From contig CDMY01000333.1 of assembly GCA_001179505.1 (NCBI GenBank), positions 30,046 through 94,045 on the forward strand: a stretch of 64,000 bases of DNA. The letters run 5' to 3'. The notes below the pieces were generated by a model that was not told where the DNA came from, ran no database searches, and saw nothing but the letters and a program-made list of their open reading frames with translations. The DNA is from Vitrella brassicaformis (taxonomy: Eukaryota > Sar > Vitrellaceae). The position numbers and the translations under genes were made by a program. Within the stretch, counting starts at the first letter, position 1. Every line of letters begins with the position of its first letter. This document shows, piece after piece, positions 47,486-56,716 of the stretch.

Positions 47486-48934
47486 TCACCACTCCTCGCC
47501 CTTTTCGAAGACGAGGTTGAGGTCGCCGCCGGCCTTTTTGCTCTTATGCAGCACGCCGATCGTCACGTTGGAGTCCACGGGGTCGCCATCGCACGTCAAA
47601 CACGCCGACTCGCGATCCAACAACTTCGGACAGACTACATGACACGAACCACACACACACACGCATAGACCCACAAGAGGTATGGTGTGCCTGGAGGCGG
47701 CCGAGTGGGTGGGTGTGGACGGCTGTCTGCTCACATCGGTCGAGGATATAGTTTCCGTCGCGGTGGCCCTCCACCTTCACCGTCCTCTCCTTGCCATCGA
47801 ACGATAACACAACCTGACACACACACACACGAATCAACACAGGCAGTCAAGAGGGGCGCATGTGCGACACAGACAGAGGTCAGACGGCGCTTCCTTCCTC
47901 TCTGTGTGCGATGGCGTAACTATACCCGCACTAGTGTGTCCTCGCCGCCTGCAGCCGCCGACGCAGATCCAGCCCCAGAAGCCGCCCGGCTCGCAGCAGC
48001 CACAGCAGCCACCGCATCTGACACCACACACCGCACCGTCCACACATCATATCATACCCGGCGAGGGAGGAGTGTCCGCCCATCCATCCATCCATCCATC
48101 CACTGCCTACTTGCGTGTGCGGCAGCAGCCAGAGCCCCCCGCTGGGCGAAGCTGGGAGAGGCCTTCGGCTTCGGTGAGGCCGCCTGACGCCTCGGGGCAC
48201 CACCCACTTTGGCTACCTGACCATACCATGGAAGACAAAGCATCCTCGCGCCTCTTGCCGGTGTGGTGTGTGTGTGTGTGAGACCTGCGATCCCACCGAG
48301 CCTTCGGCAGCTGCACTAGGGGGAGGCTTGGCCACCGCGGGTGTCCCTGCAGCAGCTGCCGCGCCCGAGCGGGTGTGCGCCCAAGGCGAATCCTCACTGA
48401 ACGAATGAATGAATGGCCATTCAGTCATCAACCACCCACCCCAGCCAGCAGACGCCCCCGCCCCCGTCTGTGCCGTTCGTTGCCTACGTGCGTGTCTTCT
48501 TCCTCTCGACCTCCTCGCTATCGTCGTCAACGCCCCGCTTCTTCTTGGCCCGGCGCATCCACTCCACCATCTTGGGTGTCCTGGTCAAATTCTCCTGCAC
48601 ACACAGCACACCAAGCACAGCCATGAAGGCCCTCTGCATGCAATGCGATGCGTCCTGCGAGGCCGCCTGGCCTGGCGGACAGTGCGTACCTACCTCCGGC
48701 TCCCAGCTGTTGTCCGTTTCGGGCCACCCCTTCCAACGCAGCAGGTAGAACGGCTTCTGACACAACAAGCAGCACAGAGCAGAGGGAATGCCAAATCCAT
48801 CAGCGGGCTGCTCTCTTTGCTGTCCCCTGTGCACTCACCCCATCTCGGATATCGAAGTCGACAACGTTCTCTACCTCATACACGAGGGTGTGTTTGTCGT
48901 CCGCGGCCGCCGCGCCGCTCTTCGAACGACCCAT
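47486..48934 (-). CDS. Chromodomain protein
   Basis: Minus strand from ATG 48934 to TGA 47488-47486, about eight exons, roughly 260 residues. Exon 1 is MGRSKSGAAAADDKHTLVYE then VENVVDFDIRDG, joined to KPFYLLRWKGWPETDNSWEP then ENLTRTPKMVEWMRRAKKKR. This is a full chromodomain: the YEVE.V.D strand with its aromatic, the second aromatic in RWKGW, and the third in NSWEPEENL, the cage that binds methyl-lysine on histone H3. A basic hinge (RAKKKRGVDDDSEEVERKKT) and Ala/Pro-rich linkers follow. The C-terminal block VVLSFDGKERTVKVEGHRDG and CLTCDGDPVDSNVTIGVLHK is a second folded piece, strand-rich, not a recognisable chromoshadow domain. Likely heterochromatin or histone-mark reader. It shares strand with the signal peptidase gene upstream, 450 bp away. 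Confidence 0.8.
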
Positions 48935-49383
48935 TGCAGCTAACTTGACACGCAACCAACAACGCTCATTCGGTCCTCGATGCTGTTCATGCAGGGTTGG
49001 GGTTGAGGGGTTTCAAACCCTGCAGTAACCGCTCTCTCTCTGCAGTAGGATCGGTGAGAGAGTGGTCGATTGAAGCAGAAGTCAGTCAACACACACGTAG
49101 TCTGACTCATATTTGACTGACGGGCAAGCATGTAGTACACACACGACAAGCAGAAGCTCATCAGAAGCTGAGCGGCACTCTGCAGTGGCGGCTGCATCAT
49201 CGCATCATATCACATACATCTCACGCACCACATCTTAAAGCAGAGTGCCACACCTACGAGCAAACACCACCGACTCAAGAACACCTGACCTTAATTCGCC
49301 GCAAGATGGCCAACACACACACACACACACATCTGACAAACACCATACCAACCCTCTCCCTCCCCTCTCCCCTCGGCCGTCGG
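48935..49383. promoter_or_regulatory. Upstream region of the chromodomain gene with a 9-bp inverted repeat
   Basis: About 450 bp between two minus-strand genes. It holds the inverted repeat TGCAGGGTT (48990-48998) / AACCCTGCA (49016-49024), which could form a stem with a 17-base loop or a dyad binding site, 56-90 bp upstream of the chromodomain start. The shared AGCTCGCA word was not found here. No gene seen. Confidence 0.4.
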
Positions 49384-49914
49384 TCATCTGCTGCTGGCGC
49401 CGTGGTCATAGCTGCCGGGCAGCTTGAAGGTCTTGGTGAGCGGCATGACCTTCTCGCGCATCAGTCCGATGATGGGCATGGTGCGGTACTTGAGCCGCAA
49501 AGTCACATTCCTGTCCCGCAGGTAGTCTTCCCCCTTGAGGACGTACTCAACCTGCTCGCTGCTGAGGCTGAGCACCGAGTCGTCCACCGTCTCGATGATC
49601 TTGTCCCAGACGGTGACCTCGTTGCGCTTGTGCTTGCTCGTGACGTAGGACGCCGTGAGGTAGACGAAGAGCTGCTTGAGGTTCCAGTGGAACTCGGAGG
49701 AGAGGTCCGCCTCCATGTTGAAGGAGAAGACGGCCTGGTCGCCCTGCCGCGTGTTTCGGATGGGGAAGACCTTCTCCACCTCGAGCACATCCATCCGCGG
49801 CGTCGGGTCAAACATCACATAGGCCGACAGGTGGTTGAGCACGGCGAAGAAGGCGAGGCAGCTCAGGAAGCTGCAAAACAGCGTGTTGGCGCGAGTCGAC
49901 AGTGTTTCCATCAT
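49384..49914 (-). CDS. SPCS3: Signal peptidase complex subunit 3 (SPC22/23)
   Basis: A single-exon gene, 176 residues, ATG 49914 (an in-frame second ATG follows directly) to the stop at 49384. The N-terminus is METLSTRANTLFCSFLSCLA, matching the xxxxxSRANxLFxFxLxxLA opening of SPC3 proteins, with a single signal-anchor helix near residues 14-34 that places the rest in the ER lumen. Then FSFNMEADLSSEFHWNLKQL followed by FVYLTASYVTSKHKRNEVTV and WDKI, which is the core SPC3 block (F.WN.KQLF.Y..A.Y......N.V..WD.I), and a glycosylation sequon in DRNVTLRL. SPC3 is required for cleavage of signal peptides during secretion. One of very few intron-less genes in the window. Divergent from the DUF458 gene. 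Confidence 0.92.
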   Translation of the reverse strand: MMETLSTRANTLFCSFLSCLAFFAVLNHLSAYVMFDPTPRMDVLEVEKVFPIRNTRQGDQAVFSFNMEADLSSEFHWNLKQLFVYLTASYVTSKHKRNEVTVWDKIIETVDDSVLSLSSEQVEYVLKGEDYLRDRNVTLRLKYRTMPIIGLMREKVMPLTKTFKLPGSYDHGASSR

Positions 49915-50158
49915 CTTGGTCGACAATGTCTGTGGGCTTTCCACACACACACACAATGCACAGACTCTTGCCGCCAGTCGCAGTGACCGACAAAACCGCT
50001 GCGTCCCTGCACAGACAGCCACAGGAGCCAACACGTGGACAGCGCAATCCTTCAGAAATCAGATAGATTGATGATCATTCGGCTCCTGCATGGTTGCCCA
50101 CCTGCAGGGATGTGCTCACAGGCTCGAAATGGCTTCAGATCTCGCGAGTCGACCCACC

Positions 50159-50166
50159 TGCGAGCT
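50159..50166 (-). promoter_or_regulatory. TGCGAGCT word in a divergent interval
   Basis: Exact 8-mer in the 355-bp interval between starts at 49914 (-) and 50270 (+), 104 bp before the plus-strand ATG. Reverse-complement context CTGAGCTCGCAG equals that of the copy at 27273. Confidence 0.5.
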
Positions 50167-50269
50167 CAGATCTGAGACGTCCATCATTTGATTGAAGCAG
50201 CAGGAGCAGGAGGCTGGTGTGCTTGAGAGATCTCAAGTGGACGGCGGCCGCCCAAGCGTGGCGTCGGCC

Positions 50270-51614
50270 ATGTTACTGCAGCAGTCATCTCCCTCCCTGC
50301 CAATGAAGTGGCTTTCGCAGCTCTCGACAGCCGTCATCCTTCCCATTGTGGCGCTGCTGGCGGCCCTCGTCCTTGCAGCCGCATCCCGTGGGAGCAGGGA
50401 CGCGTCGTTTGCCTCGCCTTGTGGGCGGCCGCGGCGGCCAAACGTGCTGCGGATGAAGGCCTCGTGGTCGCCCAAAGTGCGGCATCGGTACCTGAAGGAG
50501 TACCTCGATAGGGGAGAACACACACGCGTCGATTGGGTTGAGAGAGGGTACGGTTTTAACGGTGCGATGTGATGAGTCTTCTGACTGTCTGTCTGTCTGT
50601 GTGTTTGTTTGTGTGGTGTCTGTCAGGTGGATCACCCCCAAGGGTCCCAGGAGTTATTCGAGCATGATAGACGAGATCAGGGGCTCCAGGGAGAGGAACC
50701 CGACGCTCGAGGTGCACGTCGGCAGCGACTCTCAGGTCAGGCAGTGTGGCAGGCAGCCACCGTGGCCAACCACAACCACACCCACTCGCACAGCACGCAC
50801 CGCTGCAAGCAGATCCATCCCTTCATTGGATGGGATGGGATGGCATATCTGATTGATTTGATTTGATTTGATTCAGGTTCACGGTCCTTTGGTTGTGTTT
50901 GCGACGGCCATTTGTCTGTACTCGCCTGGCAACGGCGCACGCTACTACGCCGCTAAGGAGGTCTTCCCCTCTCTCCACTTCCCAGCACTCGCCGTCCGGC
51001 TGCTGCGGGAAGTGCAAAACACGGTGGGTGCGGTGCGCAAGTCCATCCATCCATCCATTTATTCGTCGGCCTCCCTCTGTTTGTTTCTGTGCGTGTGTGC
51101 AGGTTGAGGTGGCCGAGTGCGTCAAGACGTCTTTGGCTGACGTGTTTGAGAGTTTGGAAGATGACGAGGAGGCGCTGTCGCTGGAGGAGTGCTCCCAAGG
51201 CATCACACTGCATGTCGACTGCTCAAGAAACCCTAGTCAGTCAAAGAAAGTCGGAGAGGCCCACGAAGGCCATGAGCGGCTGTTCGTTCATTCGTCTCTC
51301 TGTCTGGTCTGTCTGTCTGTCTGTCTTTCTCTGTCTCTGTCTCTGTTCTGTGTGTGTGTGTGTGTGTGTCTGTGTAGGGACTAAGAGCAGCACAGCGAGC
51401 AGAATGCTGACGGGATACATCGAAGGATTTGGATACCCTGTGAGCGAACACTCCCGACTCAACAGACAGAAGCATTGACTGGTTGACTTCCGGTCTCTTT
51501 GTTTGTGTGTAGTATCGGGTGAAGCCCGACTCGTGGGCGGCGTGGGTGGCTGATCGTTTCACTGGGCGGTATAACCCCCACAGCCTCCTTGGGGAGAACC
51601 TGGGACGCACATAG
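50270..51614 (+). CDS. YkuK/DUF458 RNase H-fold protein with bipartite-type N-terminal leader
   Basis: Six exons from ATG 50270 to TAG 51612-51614, about 260 residues. The first 50 residues are a leader: MLLQQSSPSLPMKWLSQLS, then a strong hydrophobic core AVILPIVALLAALVLAAA, then a basic Ser/Arg/Pro stretch. This is the arrangement of a signal peptide followed by a transit peptide used for complex plastids. The mature part fits the DUF458 (bacterial YkuK) family: VHVGSDSQ (first catalytic-type Asp), ICLYSPGNGARYYAAKEVFP, LAVRLLREVQNTVEVAE, ITLHVDCSRNP (second Asp), RMLTGYIEGFGYP and YRVKPDSWAAWVADRFT (third Asp). All three acidic positions of the RNase H-like site are kept, so nuclease-type activity is possible; the bacterial family has no settled role. 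Plastid targeting is inference. Start is supported by the leader. Confidence 0.78.
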
Positions 51615-53181
51615 CGCGGCAATGAGGGAGGCAGGGAAGCGGCCCTTTGTTTTAAGCGACCAGATCGCAGCCCAGCGCAGATGTGATGTGGTCGTTCTTC
51701 CGTTTCCTCCCCTCTCTCAGTGCCTACATGAGTTGATGGATGGATGGATGTGTGTGTGTGTGTACAAGGCCCGCCAGCCATAGACAGAGGCAACAGTTTT
51801 GGTATATCCCGCCAAGCCAAGCCAAGCCACTTGATTGCTTTCCTTTTCCTCCCTTCATCGCTTCATCGGCCTGTCTGTCTTTCCTCCGTCCGTACGTGTC
51901 TGTCTGGTTTGTCTGTCAGCCAGTCTAGCGCTGCTTGCTTGCCTATGTCCGTGCCGTGCCTCCTCCCCTCCCCTCCCCTCCCTCTCCGTATATATCGAGT
52001 GGTGGGTGTCTGAATGGGTGTAGTGTAGGTCTCAGTTTTGTGTAGTGAAGTCAGTCAGACGGCTGGATGTGTGCGCCTGTCTGCTGTAGTGATTGGAGTG
52101 AGTATGAGTGTACAGATGAGAGGAGGGAGGGAGGGGTGAGGAGAGCTGGGAGCTGTCTGTCTGTCTGTATTTGTATCCGAGGGAGGGTGATCCAAGGGGA
52201 GTGAGAGCAGTAGGGCGGGAGGGAGGGAGGGAGGGAGGGTGTCATCGAGGATGCAGCAAGGCAGGAGGGATACTTTATGAGTCGAGTCGAGTGGGTCGAT
52301 CGGAGGATTCCTGTCTGTCTGTCTCTTATGTATCGCTCTGCTCGTATGTATGTGTACCATATATCCTAATTTCCCTCGTGAGTGTCTAGGGGATTCTTTT
52401 GCCACCGGTGCAGTGCACAGACAGGGCATTTTTCGGTAGGTACAGACAGACAGGGGCAGTTTTGACGAGAGGAGATGAATGGAATGCATTGCAAGGGGAG
52501 ATTTTCCTACTCACCCACCCTTTGAACCGCCGCCATGTGCGCCCCGCCCCCCCTTGTAGATACGAAAAACTCTCACCGAATGCATTGCGTGGGGTAGTGT
52601 ATGTATGTATGAGTGTGTGTATAATGAATGGCTATGTGTGTGACACTCTCCTGACATGCCGACATGGGGACATGTGGTCAATTAGACCTCTCACTGTGTG
52701 CCTGTGTGTGTGTGGGGTGGGGGCACCAGTCAATGACCCGGTGTCGGTCATCCAATCGGAGGAAGGAGATAGACCACACCAACAGGAAAAGGGGGATGGA
52801 TGGACGCCCACACGACGCGACACGAGTCAGTCGACACGAGTCACTCACGCACTTACGCACACTATGCTGGCTGCATCGCATCCATACGCACACACAGAGA
52901 CACAGAAAACATCCACTCGTCCGGTGTGGTGACCCGCTGAACATCATGACGGAGAAAATGCCCCGCGGGTGGAGGCGTTCGTCGTCCACCATCCAGTCCA
53001 TGAAGGCGACCTGCGGTTGGCCGGCCGGTCGCATCCCACTGCACCGCATCTCTCTCCCTTACTAAACACTCACTCACACACGCGCCGCCACGACAAATCA
53101 CAACACACACGGAGATGCGACAGACAAGCAAGTGCACCACACCACACCACGCCACACCACCCCGCGCACAGCAACAACCTG
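51615..53181. other. Tail-to-tail spacer
   Basis: About 1.57 kb between converging genes. Contains (CTGT)n and (GGGA)n runs (about 51878-51912, 52215-52238) and pyrimidine-rich stretches near 51955-51990. No gene seen; the apparent frames near 52399-53065 are Thr/His/Arg microsatellite translations. Confidence 0.55.
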
Positions 53182-56174
53182 TCAGCTCCTGACAGCCCCT
53201 CGCCGCTCCGCCGACGTGGTCTGCGTCTTCAGGGCAGAGTCGGACACCAACTAAACACACACACAGCCCACACACATTCTCTCTCTCTCTCTCTCTCTGT
53301 GTGTGTGAGTGTGTGGCTGACCTTTGGCCTGGCGGCTTTGGATGTGTGCGGCAGTTCCCGCAGGTCGTATCCCTTGTAGACCTGGAAGGGCCGCACGATG
53401 CGGTTCTCGGGGTCATCCTGGAACTCGTTCCTGGTGGACACACAAAGCATCACACCACACCACACAGGCCACGCACATCCACGACTGGCTGACCGACCAG
53501 TGTGCGAGCCATCCGGCGATTCGCGGGATGGTGAAGAGAATGGGGAAGAAATCAGTCGGAAACCCCATCGCCTGGTGAGTGAAGAGACATCCAATCAGAT
53601 CAATCAATCACTCAGCAGCTCGAGAATCGAGGACATGCCTCCTGAATGAATGAGTGTGTGTGTATGAGTGTTGGCCCATCCATACCTTGTAGATGAGCCC
53701 CGAGTAGAAGTCCACGTTGGGGTACAGCTTGCGCTTCACAAAGTAATCGTCCTGACGCACACACACACACACACACCCGTCGACCATATCCGCCCGTGTC
53801 TGTGTTGGTCCCTCACGCACGTTGAGCGCCCGTTTCTCGAGCTCGATGGCGACCTCGATCATGGGCTCGCGACCCAATACCTCGAACACCTCCTCGGCGA
53901 CCTGACAGCCAGGCCGCCATCACCAACACCAACAGCAGCCAGCACGACGCCCCGCCCCCATGTGTGTCTTGTCTGCCTGTCACAGCTGTGTGTGTGGACG
54001 GCCGCACGCACGCATCAAACGCACCCACCGTTCTGATGATTCTTGCGCGTGGGTCGTAGCTACGGTAGACGCGGTGGCCGAAACCCATCAGCAGCTCCTG
54101 AGAGAGAGAGAGAGAGAGAGAGAGGTCAATCAAGCAGAGAGGAGAGATGTGTGGATGGGTTTGAAGGATGGGATAGATGCTCTTGTCGACATATGTCATG
54201 CCCACCTCTCGCTTCTTGACTCGATCGAGGAAGGAAGGGATATTCTCAACCCTTATCGATATATAATGCACACACGACAAGCAGACCTCTTCGCCCCGCC
54301 CCTTGACTTGGTGTGATCGGCCTTTGCTCACTTTCCGATTTTCTCGAGCATTCGCACCACGGCCTCGTTCGCACCCTACACACACACACACACACACACA
54401 CACAAGTGAGCGCGTAGACGGACAGGCGCCTCCTACCCAGCATAGCCCCCCACCCCCCACCGCCCCTGACGTACCCCGTGTCGTGGGCCATAGAGAGCGC
54501 CCGTTGCCCCAGCAATGGTGGTGTACACCTGGATGGATGGACGAGGGAAGGAAGGACAGAGCAGACAGACACACACCAATGAATGGGTCTTGTCTTGTCT
54601 TGTCTGGCCTTGTCTTACTTACGTCGACGTTGGATGACGCCAGGTGTCGCGTTGCAGATGTACTGCAGTTCAACTCGTGCTGTCACAGACAGACAGACAG
54701 ACAGACAGACAGCGGTCCGCCTCCGACCCACACCCCTCCTCCTCCTCTCCCCTCCCCTCTGCTCACCTCAGCGTGAAGGATGAACAGCACATCCAACGCC
54801 TGCATGATGCACACCACACAGATACAGAAAATGACAATACGCGCTTGCTCGCTGCTCCGCCCCTCTTGTCTCGTCCGTCTCTGTGCGTTTGTTTCGCTGA
54901 CTGACCCTGACGAGTTTCGGGTGAGGTCTGAATGGGTTTGACGGGTGGCTTGGGGCGTCCAGCATGTACAAGAAGTTCCCGGTGAAGCCCAACGACTCGT
55001 TGGGCGGAATGAACGACCCACCAGTGCGGTGCCTAAACACACACAACCACCACACATTTCCTTCCTGCACTAAGTAAGTATACTTCCTTTGTGGCTGGCC
55101 CACCCCACCCGGCCTCCAGCCAATCTAACCTGAGGATGAGCGCGCCGATGGTGGTGGCGCCGCCCAGGATGCGAAGCATATGCCGATTCCGCACTGACAC
55201 ATCCTACAACACCACACCCCCACATCATGACAAGAGAGAGCCGCGGCTGTCCATCCATCCATCCATCCATCCACAGCCACACACGCACGTCACGTGCCTT
55301 GTAGATGCCCTGTCCAGCAAGGGCGGGGTTGCCCTCTGGGTGGAGAGTGCCGAGGTTGGCCAGTGCGGCGATGAAGATGCCCATGGGGTGGGCGTCGTGG
55401 CGGTGGGCGCGGATGACCGACTTGACGTCCTCGTGAAGATTCGCGTGGCTCAACAAACTGGATGATCAGACAGACAGACAGCCGTATTGCGGTTGTGATG
55501 GAATGGTGGTTCTTTCTTCTGCTCGCTTCGCTCACCCCTTTGTGAATCGGTCCAGCTGGTCGGCGGAGGGCAGCTCGCCGTACCACAAGAGAAAGGCAAT
55601 CTGCAACAGACACACAACCAGACAACCAGACAGACAGGCAGATCGATCACCACTCCCCTCTCCCGGCCTCCTCTCCTCCAGTAGTGAGTGTGTGAGTCAG
55701 CCACCTCTTCCATGGTGGTCCTCTCAGCGAGTTGTTCGATGGGGTATCCCCTGTATCTGAGAATGCCCTTGCCGCCGTCGATGAAGGAGATGCGGGAGGT
55801 GCACGCGCAGGTGTTGGTGTAGCCGGGGTCGTACGACTGCAGGATCGTCCCGTCCGAGTCCTTGATCTGCTTCAGGTCCACTGCCTTGATCGTGTTGTCC
55901 TGCACAGACACCTCGTACTTGCGACCTGTAATCGCTCACCCCAGTGGCAGACAGACACACAGACACAGAGATAGAGAGATAGATGGGTAGAGGATGAATC
56001 ATTTGGATGAGGCGGAAGCGTGCTGTCCTTTCTTCAATTGCTCTGACTCCCTCCCCTCCCTCGTGTGTGACGCGACACACCTGTTCTGTTGTCGACGATG
56101 GTGAGGGTCTCCCTGATGGGCGCAGGGGATGCGCCCGCATGGAAGTGGCCGCTGATCACACTCAAACGATCCAT
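53182..56174 (-). CDS. Citrate synthase, peroxisomal (plant CSY) type
   Basis: Condenses oxaloacetate and acetyl-CoA to citrate. Minus strand from ATG 56174, about 17 exons, to TGA 53184-53182; about 480 residues. Blocks in order: [103 protein letters not shown] (first catalytic His near its start), [15 protein letters not shown] (His), [17 protein letters not shown], and [11 protein letters not shown] with the catalytic Asp, then [20 protein letters not shown] and WLAHW. All catalytic residues are present. The N-terminus [11 protein letters not shown] fits a PTS2 peroxisomal signal, R-L-x5-H-F, and no mitochondrial presequence is seen. The end [22 protein letters not shown] carries no PTS1. 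Divergent from the low-complexity gene. Confidence 0.92.
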
Positions 56175-56232
56175 GGTTGTGCTTTGTTGCTTTATACCCT
56201 TGCCCCTTTCCCTTTCCTTCTCCCTTTCGCCC

Positions 56233-56253
56233 TGCGAGCTTTTTCTGCGAGCT
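56233..56253 (-). promoter_or_regulatory. Tandem pair of TGCGAGCT words
   Basis: Two exact copies, 56233-56240 and 56246-56253, 13 bp apart as direct repeats with TTTTTC between them, 59 bp upstream of the citrate synthase start at 56174 and in the 542-bp interval before the plus-strand start at 56717. Best preserved pair in the window. Confidence 0.55.
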
Positions 56254-56716
56254 TGAGTGAGAGACCTCTCCTCCTTGGCGGATCTCTTCAGGAGGCGCAG
56301 CACGCAGGGCCACCCGACGCTATACCCGCTGCCCGCCTCCATCTATCTTCATCCTCCCTATCCCCTCCCTCTTTGTTTGACCAACCGACCAGTGGCAGCG
56401 ATGCTGTGAGGCACCCAGACCCCACCCGCTACACTATCGCATCGCATCCCTCCCTCCCCGGACCTGATCGCATCGCACCCGACCGAGCGACCGCGGCTTC
56501 CATCCCATCGCTGTCTGTCGGTCGCGCATGTCATGTCACGACCGTCCGGCTGTCTGTCTGTCTGACCTTTTTCGGTGTGTGTCCTATTGATTTGTTTATT
56601 GAGGACTGAGGACTGACTGAGGACACTGCAGTCATCCATCCACTATGTGTTGGAGTCCGCTTCCCTCGTCTGATTCATCGCTGCGAGTGACCGCATCTTG
56701 TTATCGTCGAGTGTAG

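Noticed and set aside
52399-53065. Plus-strand frames between the DUF458 and citrate synthase genes
   Set aside because: Microsatellite translations (THTH, CVCV) without conserved blocks or splice logic.
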